A DNA stretch of 64,000 nucleotides, taken from Mycobacterium bourgelatii. GTDB taxonomy: Bacteria; Actinomycetota; Actinomycetes; Mycobacteriales; Mycobacteriaceae. How positions within the stretch are numbered: the stretch's first letter is position 1; every line of letters begins with the position of its first letter. The stretch spans positions 496,001 through 560,000 of the forward strand of contig NZ_BLKZ01000001.1 of NCBI RefSeq assembly GCF_010723575.1, written 5' to 3'. Both the position numbers and the translations under genes were made by a program. Of the stretch, positions 17,982-26,494 are shown piece after piece. The notes below the pieces were generated by a model that ran no database searches, had not been told where the DNA came from, and saw only the letters and a list, made by a program, of their open reading frames with translations.

Positions 17982-17988
17982 CGGACGC

Positions 17989-19098
17989 ATGAAGTTGATT
18001 CCCTCGCCGCACGAACGCGATTTGGCCGCGATGTGCCGCAGTCTGCTGGCCGCCGAGTGTCCGACGACGTTGGCGCGCGGCCCCCAGGCCGACCGCATGC
18101 CGGAGCGGTTGTGGAAGGCGCTGGCCGGCGCGGGGTTGCTCGGGCTGGCAATCGACGAAAGTCATGGCGGCTCCGGCGGATACCTGTCGGACCTGGGCGT
18201 CTTCAGTGTCGAGGCCGGACGAGCCTTGTGTCCCAACGTCGTTCACAGCACGGTGATCGCGGCATTGGCCATCGATTGGCTGGGCGGCCCGGGTGCGCGC
18301 GCCAGGTGGCTGCCGGAGCTGGCGTCCGGATCTGTACGCGGGACGTCGGCGTTGTTCAACACCCGCGACGCGGCCGTCGTCACTCCGGTGTTGCACGCGC
18401 ACAACGACGAAGGCTTGTGGCGTCTGGACGGCAGCGCGGATTTCGTCGCCGATGCAGACTTGGCCGACCTGATCGTCATCACGGCCGGGACCGACGACGC
18501 GGCCGGCGGCACGCTCGGGTTCGTGGTCGAGACGGGCGCGCAGGGAGTCAGCATCGAACCACTGCAGCTGATGGGCGGACACCCGGCCTTCACCGTGCGC
18601 TTCGACGAGGTGACCGTCGCGGACCCGGGCGCCGTGTTCGCCGCGGGTTCGCGGGATCTGCGCCGGGTGGCCAACGCGGCGGTGGCGCTGCACTGCCTCG
18701 ATCTGGTCGGGGTGGGCGAGGCGGTCATCCAGCGCACGGTGGACCATACGAAGGTGCGCGAACAATTCGGCCGGCCGATCGCGTCGTTCCAGGCGGCCCA
18801 ACACTTGGTGGCCGACATGCACATCGCCGTGTCTGCGGCCCGGCTGGCCGCCCAGTCAGCGGCGTTCTGGATTGGGCGCGGACGGGTTGCCACCCGGGAG
18901 ACCGCGATCGCGCGGATGCGCGCCGCTGCGGTCAAGCAGGTCACGCTCGACGCCCACCAACTGCACGGTGGCATGGGATACGTCGTCGACACGGATCTTC
19001 ATCTGTTCTCCGAACGCGCCCGCGTGCTGTCTACTTGGGGAGGCGGTGCCGATATCGCAGCGAAATGGCTTGACACCGTGCGAGATCGGAAGGATTGA
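17989..19098 (+). CDS. Acyl-CoA dehydrogenase, second subunit
   Basis: The 369-residue protein keeps the overall dehydrogenase fold: GLAIDESHGGSGGYLSDL, RFDEVTVADPGAV, REQFGRPIASFQAAQH and LHGGMGYVVDTDLHLFSERA. The FAD-contact loop that in the first subunit reads EPNAGTD is degenerate here (SALFNTRDAAVV). That fits a heteromeric partner that has lost part of the cofactor site, as in mycobacterial alpha2beta2 steroid dehydrogenases. It is 7 bp from its partner and overlaps the next gene's possible TTG start. Confidence 0.9.
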   Translation: MKLIPSPHERDLAAMCRSLLAAECPTTLARGPQADRMPERLWKALAGAGLLGLAIDESHGGSGGYLSDLGVFSVEAGRALCPNVVHSTVIAALAIDWLGGPGARARWLPELASGSVRGTSALFNTRDAAVVTPVLHAHNDEGLWRLDGSADFVADADLADLIVITAGTDDAAGGTLGFVVETGAQGVSIEPLQLMGGHPAFTVRFDEVTVADPGAVFAAGSRDLRRVANAAVALHCLDLVGVGEAVIQRTVDHTKVREQFGRPIASFQAAQHLVADMHIAVSAARLAAQSAAFWIGRGRVATRETAIARMRAAAVKQVTLDAHQLHGGMGYVVDTDLHLFSERARVLSTWGGGADIAAKWLDTVRDRKD

Positions 19099-19100
19099 GC

Positions 19101-19598
19101 GTGGGGGAGAGCCTGATAGACCCGGAAGCCGCGGCGAAGATCGGCAGCGTCGTCGCCACCGCCTCCGGTGAGGTCAACCGCCGCGACTGGCAGCGCTGGG
19201 CAGCGGCGGTCGGTGACCACAACCCGCTGTGGTTCGACCCACATTTCGCCCGCGAACACGGCTATCGCGATGTCATTTGTCCACCGTTGTATGTGCAATA
19301 CGCGGTGCTCGGTGTGGTGGCTCTGGGCGATCTGCGGCCGGACGGATCCTCGGGGGCGGTGACCGGCAGCATGGCGTTTCCCCGGGCACCGCGACGGATG
19401 GCCGGTGGTGAGAGCACCACATTTCATCTGCCCGCTTACCACCGCGACGAGATCGAAATGGTGCGACGGGTCGATGCGATCGTCGAAAAGGAAGGAAGGA
19501 GCGGCAAATTCGTGTTGGTGACCTGGCGCAGCGAGTACCGCAACCAGAATCGTGCCCTGGTAGCGGAAGCGACCACATCGATGATCGCCAGGCCGTGA
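19101..19598 (+). CDS. MaoC-like N-terminal hot-dog dehydratase subunit
   Basis: The protein has 165 residues from the GTG at 19101; a TTG at 19095 would overlap the preceding stop. The fold is the FAS1/MaoC N-terminal hot-dog domain: EVNRRDWQRWAAAVGDHNPL, then FAREHGYRDVICPPLYVQY. The D-x4-H hydratase motif is replaced by GDHNPLWFD, so this is probably the non-catalytic half. The catalytic half is the next gene, 8 bp downstream, as in two-part hydratases such as ChsH1-ChsH2. Confidence 0.82.
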   Translation: MGESLIDPEAAAKIGSVVATASGEVNRRDWQRWAAAVGDHNPLWFDPHFAREHGYRDVICPPLYVQYAVLGVVALGDLRPDGSSGAVTGSMAFPRAPRRMAGGESTTFHLPAYHRDEIEMVRRVDAIVEKEGRSGKFVLVTWRSEYRNQNRALVAEATTSMIARP

Positions 19599-19605
19599 TG
19601 CCGCG

Positions 19606-20043
19606 ATGACCGAGCAGCTGTACTACGAGGACGTCGCTGACGGCGATGCGATACCGGAGTTGACGGTCACCGTCGACGAAGCCCAGCTGTTCTTCTTCAG
19701 TGCCGCGACTTACAACGGACATCGCATCCACTACGACAAGAAGTGGGCCAGGGACGTCGAGGGATACGACGACGTGCTGGTCCACGGCCCGCTGCAGGCG
19801 GCGTTGCTGTCACGCGCACTGACCGACTGGATCGGCGGAAGCGGGCGCCTGGTCACGTTTTCCGTGCAGAACCGCGCGATCGCTTATCCCGGTCAGGCTT
19901 TGACGTTCGGGGGTGTCATTACCGGCAAACGCGTGACCGACGAGCACGGCCTGGTTGATCTGGAGATCTTCTGCCGACGCGGCGACGACGTGCTGATGCC
20001 GGGGACCGCGACGGTCGCGTTGCCGCGCCGGAGTGTGCAATGA
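19606..20043 (+). CDS. MaoC-like enoyl-CoA hydratase subunit
   Basis: The 145-residue single hot-dog domain carries the hydratase-2-like motif SAATYNGHRIHYDKKWAR and, 25 residues on, VLVHGPLQAALLSRA, where the acyl-binding helix lies. It probably hydrates the enoyl-CoA made by the two upstream dehydrogenases, in complex with the preceding hot-dog protein. Its stop overlaps the ATG of the thiolase-like gene by 4 bp (ATGA), indicating translational coupling. Confidence 0.85.
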   Translation: MTEQLYYEDVADGDAIPELTVTVDEAQLFFFSAATYNGHRIHYDKKWARDVEGYDDVLVHGPLQAALLSRALTDWIGGSGRLVTFSVQNRAIAYPGQALTFGGVITGKRVTDEHGLVDLEIFCRRGDDVLMPGTATVALPRRSVQ

Positions 20044-21242
20044 CCGGACTGCGCGGTGAGGCGGCGATCATCGGCATCGTGGAGCTGCCCGCCGAACGCC
20101 GCCCGAGCGGGCCGCCGTCTTTCACATTGGATCAGTATGCGCGGCTGGCTAAGTCGGTGATCGAGGACGCCGGTGTCGATCCGGGGGTGGTCAACGGTTT
20201 GTCGTGTCACGGCATCGCCGAGTCGGACATGTTCGCGCCGGCCACGTTGTCCGAGTATCTCGGTCTTGCACTGGATTTCGGTGACCGCGTGGACTTGGGC
20301 GGTGCGACGTCGGCGGGCATGGTGTGGCGTGCCGCGGCCGCAGTGGAATTGGGTATCTGCGAGGCCGTTTTGGCCGTGGTGCCCGGTTCGCCGAATCTGC
20401 CTCGCTCAGAACGACGACCCGGACGGACCCTTGGGTGGTACGGGGCGTCGAGCAACAACTACGGTTCGCCGCAGGCCGAATTCGAGATCCCGTACGGCAA
20501 TGTCGGGCAGAACGGTCCGTACGCTCAGATCGCACAGCGCTATGCCGCCGAATTCGGCTACGACGCCGAGGCTTTGGCGCGAATCGCGGTGCACCAACGC
20601 GTCAACGCCTGCGCCCACCCCGGTGCCGTCTTTCACGGCCAGCCCATAACGGTCCAGGATGTGCTGGATAGTCCGGTCATCGCCGACCCGATCCACATGC
20701 TGGAGACCGTGATGGGGGTGCACGGCGGTGCGGGCGTGTTGATCGCCAATGCGGACGTTGCCCGCCGCTCTCGACGAAGGCCGGTGTGGATCAAGGGTTT
20801 CGGCGAGCACATCCGCTTCAAGACACCAACCTATGCCGAGGACCTCTTGAACACTCCTATAGCGCGGGCTGCCGAGCGGGCGTTCACCATGGCAGGGGCA
20901 ACCCGGGCCGACGTCGATGTCGCGTCGATCTACGACTGCTACACCATCACCGTGCTCATGACGTTGGAAGACGCGGGGTTCTGCGGCAAGGGGGAGGGCA
21001 TGCGGTGGGTGAGCGAGCACGACCTGACGTTCCGTGGCGATTTTCCGATCAACACCGCCGGTGGCCAATTGTCCTACGGCCAGGCCGGGATGGCCGGTGG
21101 CATGCACCATGTCGTCGACGGCGCCCGGCAGGTCATGGGCAGGGCGGGTGAGGCGCAGGTGCCGGACTGCAATGTCGCGTTCGTCACCGGCAATGGCGGA
21201 ATCATGAGCGAACAAGTTGCTCTGATCCTGGCGGGCGACTGA
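20040..21242 (+). CDS. Thiolase-like lipid-transfer (Ltp2-type) protein
   Basis: This 400-residue thiolase-fold protein belongs to the SCP-x/Ltp subgroup. Where true thiolases have the nucleophilic Cys, this one reads GGATSAGMVWRAAAAV with no Cys, so classical thiolysis is unlikely. The C-terminal half has IYDCYTITVLMTLED and GGQLSYGQAGMAGGMHHV. Ltp2, the homologous protein of the cholesterol igr operon, is an aldolase that cleaves a 17-hydroxy-acyl-CoA and needs a DUF35 partner; a DUF35 gene follows here after 1 bp. The same retro-aldol role is inferred. Confidence 0.88.
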   Translation: MTGLRGEAAIIGIVELPAERRPSGPPSFTLDQYARLAKSVIEDAGVDPGVVNGLSCHGIAESDMFAPATLSEYLGLALDFGDRVDLGGATSAGMVWRAAAAVELGICEAVLAVVPGSPNLPRSERRPGRTLGWYGASSNNYGSPQAEFEIPYGNVGQNGPYAQIAQRYAAEFGYDAEALARIAVHQRVNACAHPGAVFHGQPITVQDVLDSPVIADPIHMLETVMGVHGGAGVLIANADVARRSRRRPVWIKGFGEHIRFKTPTYAEDLLNTPIARAAERAFTMAGATRADVDVASIYDCYTITVLMTLEDAGFCGKGEGMRWVSEHDLTFRGDFPINTAGGQLSYGQAGMAGGMHHVVDGARQVMGRAGEAQVPDCNVAFVTGNGGIMSEQVALILAGD

Positions 21243-21243
21243 G

Positions 21244-21651
21244 ATGACCGAACCGTTGCCCGAACCGACGCCGGTATCGCAGCCGTACTGGGATGCGCTG
21301 CGCCAGCATGTGATTCGCATCCAGTACTCGCCGTCCTCGGGACGTTACGTCTTCTACCCACGCACGCTGGCTCCCGGGACATTGGCCGACGACCTGGAGT
21401 GGCGGGAGATCGACGGCTTCGGATCGCTCTATACCTATACGGTTGCGCGTCGACCGACCGGGCCGCCGTGGGCCGACAAGGTGCCACAGTTGCTCGCCGT
21501 CGTCCAATGGGACGTGGGTCCGCGGGTAAGTACGGAGTTGGTCGATGTAGTGCCGGACGATATTGCTATCGGCATGCGGGTGACCCCGGTGTTCTATGAC
21601 GTTCCCGACACGGACATCACGCTGCTGAGGTATCGGCCGGCCGATGTTTGA
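21244..21651 (+). CDS. DUF35 OB-fold partner protein, zinc cysteines lost
   Basis: The 135-residue protein starts at the ATG at 21244. It has the DUF35 plan: an N-terminal helix (PVSQPYWDALRQHVI), a rubredoxin-like zinc ribbon position, and a C-terminal OB fold (WREIDGFGSLYTYTVARRP). Where the ribbon normally has C-x-x-C this reads IQYSPSSGRYVFYPRTLAPG with no cysteine, so no zinc site is possible. In the igr system DUF35 is fused to ChsH2 and supports Ltp2; here it is free-standing beside the Ltp gene. It overlaps the next gene by 8 bp. Confidence 0.85.
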   Translation: MTEPLPEPTPVSQPYWDALRQHVIRIQYSPSSGRYVFYPRTLAPGTLADDLEWREIDGFGSLYTYTVARRPTGPPWADKVPQLLAVVQWDVGPRVSTELVDVVPDDIAIGMRVTPVFYDVPDTDITLLRYRPADV

Positions 21652-23251
21652 GACGGTGCAGCAGTTGCTGCGGTCGCGGATGAGCGACGACACGACTGCG
21701 TTGGTGCACGGTTCGCGGACGTGGACTTGGCGCGAGCACTTGGCCGAGGCGGCGGCGGAGGCATCTGCGCTGATCGCGCTGGGCGATCCGGGTCGGCCGC
21801 TACATGTCGGTGCACTGCTGGGGAATTCGCTGGAGATGCTGCGGTCCATGGCGGCCGCAGCGCTCGGTGGCTACGTCTTGTGCGGGATCAACACCACGCG
21901 GCGCGGCGCGGGCCTGGCGGCCGACATCAAACGGTCCGACTGCCAGATTGTGCTGGCTGCCGCCGAGTATCTACCGCTGCTTGACGGACTCGACCTGGCT
22001 GGCGTGTCCGTCGTCGACGTGGGCGGCGACCGGTACCGCCACGTTGTCGCTTCGGCGGGAGCCCTGGTGCCGCACCGCGAAGTCGGCGGCGCCGACACAT
22101 TCATGATGATCTTCACCTCCGGCACCAGCGGTGACCCGAAGGCCGTGCGCTTTGCCCATGCGATGGGGGTGATGTGCGGTGCGAGCCTGGTTGATCGATT
22201 CGGGCTCACCGCCGACGATGTCTGCTACTTGTCGATGCCGCTGTTCCATTCCAACGGCGTGGCGGCGGGCTGGACGGTGGCGATCAGCGCCGGCGCCACC
22301 ATGGTGCCGGCGCGATTTTCGCCGACGGGGTTCCTGTCGGACATCCGCAGGTATGGCATCACGTACATGAACTATGTCGGCAAACCGTTGGCGCTCGTGC
22401 TGGGTACGCCGGAAAGGCCCGATGATGCCGACAACACGCTGCACGCGGCGTTCGGCAACGAGGCCACCGAACGTGATATCGCGGAATTCGCAAGACGATT
22501 CGGATGCCAGGTCGTCGACAGCTTCGGATCCAGCGAGTTTGCCGTGGTAGTGATGCGGGAAGACGGAATGCCGCCCGGATCGATCGGTAAAGGCTATCCG
22601 GGTGTGAGCGTTTACCATCCTGGTACCAAAACCGAGTGCGCGCCGGCAATTTTCGACGATCACGGTGCGTTGACCAACATCGACGAGGCGGTCGGTGAAC
22701 TGGTCAACACCTATGGCGCGGGCGGTTTCACCGGCTACTACAACGACACCGCGGCAACCAATGAGCGGATGCGCGACGGCATGTACTGGTCGGGCGACCT
22801 GGCGTACCGCGATGCGGACGGATGGATCTACCTCGCGGGCCGCACCGCTGACTGGATGCGTGTCGACGGCGAGAACTTGGCGGCCGGGCCGATTGAGCGA
22901 ATCCTGCAGCGCCTTCCCGAAATCAACCACTGCGTTGTCTACGCCGTTCCCGACGAGCATGTCGGCGACCAGGTGATGGCCGCCGTGGTATTGAACGACG
23001 ATGCCGCCTTGACCCCGCAGCGTTTTCAGGACTTCCTGGCCGCCCAGCCCTCCCTCTCGCCCAAGGCGTGGCCGAGGTATGTGCGCATCAATACCGTGCT
23101 GCCGCGGACCGCGACCAACAAGATCCTCAAGCGCGCGCTCATCAGGGAGGGCATCATCGGTGGCGACGGCGTGCTGTGGGAGAGGGCTGAGCGGGGGCGC
23201 GAGTATTTCGAGTCGGGGCCCGGTGGGGTCCGGAGGGGTCCGGGGGGGTAA
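21644..23251 (+). CDS. Acyl-CoA synthetase (FadD17/FadD19-like)
   Basis: The 535-residue ANL enzyme has the phosphate loop IFTSGTSGDPKAVRF, the adenine block DSFGSSEFAVVV, the hinge YWSGDLAYRDADGWIYLAGRT, and the C-terminal catalytic Lys in PRTATNKILKRALI. The arrangement next to paired fadE genes recalls FadD17 beside chsE4-chsE5, where the substrate is a steroid side-chain acid. The last residues are a Gly/Pro/Arg tail from GGTCCGG-like DNA repeats. It closes the operon; the second insertion sequence lies 65 bp downstream. Confidence 0.9.
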   Translation: MFETVQQLLRSRMSDDTTALVHGSRTWTWREHLAEAAAEASALIALGDPGRPLHVGALLGNSLEMLRSMAAAALGGYVLCGINTTRRGAGLAADIKRSDCQIVLAAAEYLPLLDGLDLAGVSVVDVGGDRYRHVVASAGALVPHREVGGADTFMMIFTSGTSGDPKAVRFAHAMGVMCGASLVDRFGLTADDVCYLSMPLFHSNGVAAGWTVAISAGATMVPARFSPTGFLSDIRRYGITYMNYVGKPLALVLGTPERPDDADNTLHAAFGNEATERDIAEFARRFGCQVVDSFGSSEFAVVVMREDGMPPGSIGKGYPGVSVYHPGTKTECAPAIFDDHGALTNIDEAVGELVNTYGAGGFTGYYNDTAATNERMRDGMYWSGDLAYRDADGWIYLAGRTADWMRVDGENLAAGPIERILQRLPEINHCVVYAVPDEHVGDQVMAAVVLNDDAALTPQRFQDFLAAQPSLSPKAWPRYVRINTVLPRTATNKILKRALIREGIIGGDGVLWERAERGREYFESGPGGVRRGPGG

Positions 23252-23316
23252 AGCCGCGGCCGGGCGATGAGGGGCTTTGCCCGTCTCCTACCGACAGCGG
23301 CGTTGTAGCACGTTAG

Positions 23317-25005
23317 CCTCGATTTTTCGTCGAGGGTGATTTCGGTCGGACTTGGCGATGGGGTGCGTGGTGTCTGGGGTTTGTGTGGTTTAGGGCGTGT
23401 TGGGGTTGTCCCGTGTCGCCGGGTTGGCGGGCTTTCCCAGGGCCGGTGGTCTTTCGTGCTCGGTTGGTCAGCTGGGTTGTCGGTCAACCGAAGGCGGTGC
23501 GGATGTGTTGCCATGCGGTGGCGATGGCTGCGGCCCATCGCCAGGTGGCGTCGATGCGTAGTCGGGTTCGGCGGGCGCCGCGGGTGATGCGGGCTGCGAC
23601 GTGCAGGACTCGGTAGCGGAAGGTAGCGATCTCGGCACGGGTCAGGCCGGGGTGGCCGGTGAATCCGATGAGCTGGCACCAGGTGACCAGATCGGCTGCG
23701 GCCAAGACGATTTCCAGCCAGGCGGCGTTGGCGTCGAATGCCTGACACGGCAGGTTGCGCAGGCCGGTGGCTTTGAGTTCGCGGATGCGGTCTTCGACGC
23801 GGGCGTGTTGGCGGTGGCGTAGTTCCAGACCTGCCACCTGGCCGGCGACCACACCGGGCGGTGTGTCGGTGATGAACGCGGTGACCCGCATCCCGTCGGC
23901 GTCGGTGAACCGCAACTGCGCACCCGGATGGGGCCTTTCCTTGCGCAGGATCAGCCGGGTCCCCGCCGCCACGATGACAGGTTGACCAGGTTGGTGGCCT
24001 CGGCGACCCAGGCGCCCTCGCGGATACCACCGTCGGTGTCGATCGTCGGATACCAGCACTGCCCGATGTTGAGAGTGTCCACAGCGTCCTGCACCCGCCA
24101 ATCCACGGGTAGCCGAAGGAGAACCCACGCCGCGGCGCGGCAGGCGTCGGCGAAGTCGTGGGTGGCCCCGGCGGTGTCGCAGCGCACCAGCACCGCCGGC
24201 TTGTCGGGGTCGTCGCGATGATCGGGGTCCGGCCGCCATCGCGCCGGCAGGCCGGCCAGTGCCTGCGCTAGGACACTGACGTGGTCAGCTGCGGTGTTGG
24301 AGCCCGCGCCACCGGGGCGCAGTAGGCCGGCCAGCGCTTCCCCGCCGGCGATCTCGGGGCGGTCCACGAAGGCCAGCAGCGGGTGGTGACCGTAGGTCTT
24401 TTTCCAGGTCGCCCCTGCCTTCTCCTTGTTATCGGAATGATCGAGGACCAGGGTGGCGTCGATGTCGATGTGCAACCAGCCACCCGGTGCGGGGCGGCGC
24501 CGGCGGCCCAGGCCGCTGCGCGGGCCGCAGCCCGGGCGGCACGCACCCGCGGTAGGTGCGAAGCATCGATGCGCTCATCGATTAGCCGCCACATCGTGGT
24601 CGTGGAGGCTTTGGCACCCAGGACATGCTCACGGTCGCCGCACAGTTGTCCGACCGCGTCGATGCAGTCCGCCCCATCGGCGACCGCGGCAGCCAGATCA
24701 GCGAACACCTCCCCGGGCGCATACACCCACGGGCCCCGGTAGGTATCTGCCAACGCGGCGGTGACCTGCGCCGATAACCCGCTGCGGTCCGCGAGCTCAC
24801 GCACCATGGCCATCCCGGCATGCGACACGACACCATAACCGTCGGCGGAAACTTTCACCCGCGACCCGACCGCGATATTCTTCACCTGCGAGGTGCCTTC
24901 CCGCTGGAACGACTGAACCCTAGAGAAGTCCAATTATTCCTTGCAGGACAGGCACTTTCGCATATCTACACCCCGAAACTCACAACGTTTCACGAAAAAT
25001 CCGGG
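23317..25005 (-). mobile_element. IS1380-like insertion sequence, copy 2
   Basis: The element is 1689 bp, in the same orientation as copy 1 and nearly identical to it. The termini are again CCTCGATTTTTCG and, read inward, CCCGGATTTTTCGTG, with a perfect 4-bp duplication TTAG (23313-23316 and 25006-25009). It sits between the acyl-CoA synthetase and the CYP125-type gene. No interrupted frame can be rebuilt across it, so the insertion appears intergenic. Confidence 0.93.
23484..24885 (-). pseudogene. IS1380-family transposase, copy 2, frameshifted
   Basis: The frame starts at the GTG at 24885 (VKNIAVGSRVKV; a TTG at 24933 is also in frame). Near 24500 the frame shifts (AAP HRVAGC in one frame, MHIDIDATL in the other). 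Near 23975 the sequence reads SSWRRGPG then a stop, where copy 3 reads SSWPAGTRLILRKERP. A further block (AAAWVLLRLPVDW) replaces the GVGFSFGYPVDW of copy 3 through compensating indels. The C-terminal 165 residues match the other copies. Confidence 0.83.
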
Positions 25006-25114
25006 TTAGGACGGCAAATGAGAGCGCGCCCCTCCGGCGGCAGTCATGTTGCATTGCTGCAGGTCTAGGGGTTGTCGCTGGGAGCTTGGGCACTTCGCCT
25101 GCCGCCGAACGAGG

Positions 25115-26362
25115 CTAGTGATACTCGACCTGCCAGTGTTTGATGCCGTTGATGAAGCTTGACCGCAGCCGTTCGGGTTTCCCGACGGGCGTCAGATCAG
25201 GTAAGTGGTCGGCAATCGCGTTGAACATCAGGTCGATCGTCATCCGAGCGAGGTTGGCGCCGATGCAGTAATGCGCACCGGTACCGCCAAAGGCCAAGTG
25301 CGGATTGGGGCTTCGCAGAATGTTGAAGGTGAAAGGGTCGTCAAAGACATCTTCGTCGAAGTTCGCCGAGCGGTAGAACAACACCACCCGTTGCCCCTTC
25401 TTGATCTGCACGCCGCCGAGCTCAGTGTCGGCAAGCGCGGTGCGTTGAAACGCCGTGATCGGCGAGGCCCAGCGAATGATCTCGTCTGCGGCAGTCTTCG
25501 GGCGTTGCGCCTTGAACAGTTCCCATTGGTCGGGGAATTCGGTGAACGCCATCATGCCCTGGGTGATCGAATTGCGCGAGGTCTCGTTGCCCGCGATGGC
25601 AAGGGTAACGACGAACATGCCGAATTCGGCCTCGGTGAGTTGACCGTCCGCGTCGGCATCCATCAGCGTGGTGACGATATCTTGATCGCCGTGCTGTGGC
25701 CCGCAACTTTCTCCTCCGGCCTTGCTCGCTGCCAATTGCATTGCATACCACATCATTTCACCCGCAGAGCCCAGCGCATCGTACTCGGCGAACTCGGGGT
25801 CGTCGTCGCCGATCATCCGGTTGGACCAGTCGAAAAGCTTCTCGCGGTCTTCCTCCGGCACCCCTAGCAGTCCGGCGATTGCCTGCAAGGGCAACTCGCG
25901 AGCCACTTGGAGCACGAAATCGCCGCAATTCGCCGCCGCAGCCCGCGCGGCTATCCTTCGTGCGCGCTCGTCGAGTTCGCCACGCAGCCGCTCCACGGCG
26001 CGGGGCGTGAAGCCACGTGAGACGATCTTTCGCAGCCGACTGTGCTCTGGATCATCCATCATGATCATCGACGCCCGGCCCGCTTCGATCTGGCCACCGC
26101 CGCCGGTCACCTTATAGCGGGGCACCACCGACTTCGCGGCTGACGAGAACACGTCGCTGCGCAGCGAGACCTCGCGCACGTCGCGGTGCTTGCTCACCAC
26201 CCAGAAGCCGCCGTCACCGAAACCGCCTTTGTCGGGAGGCTGCGCGTTCCACCAGATGGGCGCCGCTCGCCGCAACTCGGCCAACTCCTTCACCGGCAAC
26301 CGATCCGCGTAGATGTCCGGGTCGGTGAAATCGAAGTCTGGCGGTAGATGCGGCGCGGCCAT
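25115..26362 (-). CDS. cyp125: CYP125-type cytochrome P450 (steroid side-chain hydroxylase)
   Basis: The 415-residue P450 is very close to mycobacterial CYP125A1 as remembered, including PPDFDFTDPDIYADRLPV, RSANFDEDVFDDPFTFNIL and NGIKHWQVEY. Visible motifs are the I-helix AIAGNETSRNS (Asn-Glu in place of Gly-Asp), the ExxR helix DEIIRW, and the haem loop FGGTGAHYCIGANLAR with the ligand Cys. CYP125 oxidises the terminal carbon of the cholesterol side chain, the first step before FadD activation and FadE/Ltp2 shortening. This gene faces an operon with those later steps. A loop at about residues 213-222 (GGESCGPQHG) is longer than in CYP125A1. No signal peptide. Confidence 0.88.
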   Translation of the reverse strand: MAAPHLPPDFDFTDPDIYADRLPVKELAELRRAAPIWWNAQPPDKGGFGDGGFWVVSKHRDVREVSLRSDVFSSAAKSVVPRYKVTGGGGQIEAGRASMIMMDDPEHSRLRKIVSRGFTPRAVERLRGELDERARRIAARAAAANCGDFVLQVARELPLQAIAGLLGVPEEDREKLFDWSNRMIGDDDPEFAEYDALGSAGEMMWYAMQLAASKAGGESCGPQHGDQDIVTTLMDADADGQLTEAEFGMFVVTLAIAGNETSRNSITQGMMAFTEFPDQWELFKAQRPKTAADEIIRWASPITAFQRTALADTELGGVQIKKGQRVVLFYRSANFDEDVFDDPFTFNILRSPNPHLAFGGTGAHYCIGANLARMTIDLMFNAIADHLPDLTPVGKPERLRSSFINGIKHWQVEYH

Positions 26363-26391
26363 AGCGTGCTCCCTCGAACGCTTTTCGCGAT

Positions 26392-26403
26392 GGTAGCGCT
26401 ACC
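26392..26403. promoter_or_regulatory. Palindromic operator candidate upstream of cyp125
   Basis: GGTAGCGCTACC is a perfect 12-bp palindrome 30 bp upstream of the cyp125 start, inside the 132-bp divergent region shared with the LigD-type gene. It is a candidate regulator site. It does not match the KstR motif with AAC-x-x-GTT. Confidence 0.4.
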
Positions 26404-26494
26404 GTGTCGCGGCGGAAAGGTCGACGGCGCGTACACAGTTCTAGAGCTGGATTGACGGCTGAGGCAATACCCGGTCAACACGTAGGCTGAGCAA

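Noticed and set aside
16743..18098. 451-codon leftward frame opposite the first acyl-CoA dehydrogenase
   Set aside because: It mirrors the fadE codons, has no family motif or ribosome-binding site, and the rightward gene is certain.
23026..24030. 334-codon leftward Arg/Pro/His-rich frame across the IS end
   Set aside because: It runs from the IS into the acyl-CoA synthetase gene in the wrong frame; the same composition appears at 8047-8970 in copy 1, showing it is a shadow of the transposase region.
8050..25005. Composite transposon formed by IS copies 1 and 2
   Set aside because: The outermost flanks do not match (CTCA versus TTAG) and each copy has its own complete duplication, so the two inserted independently.
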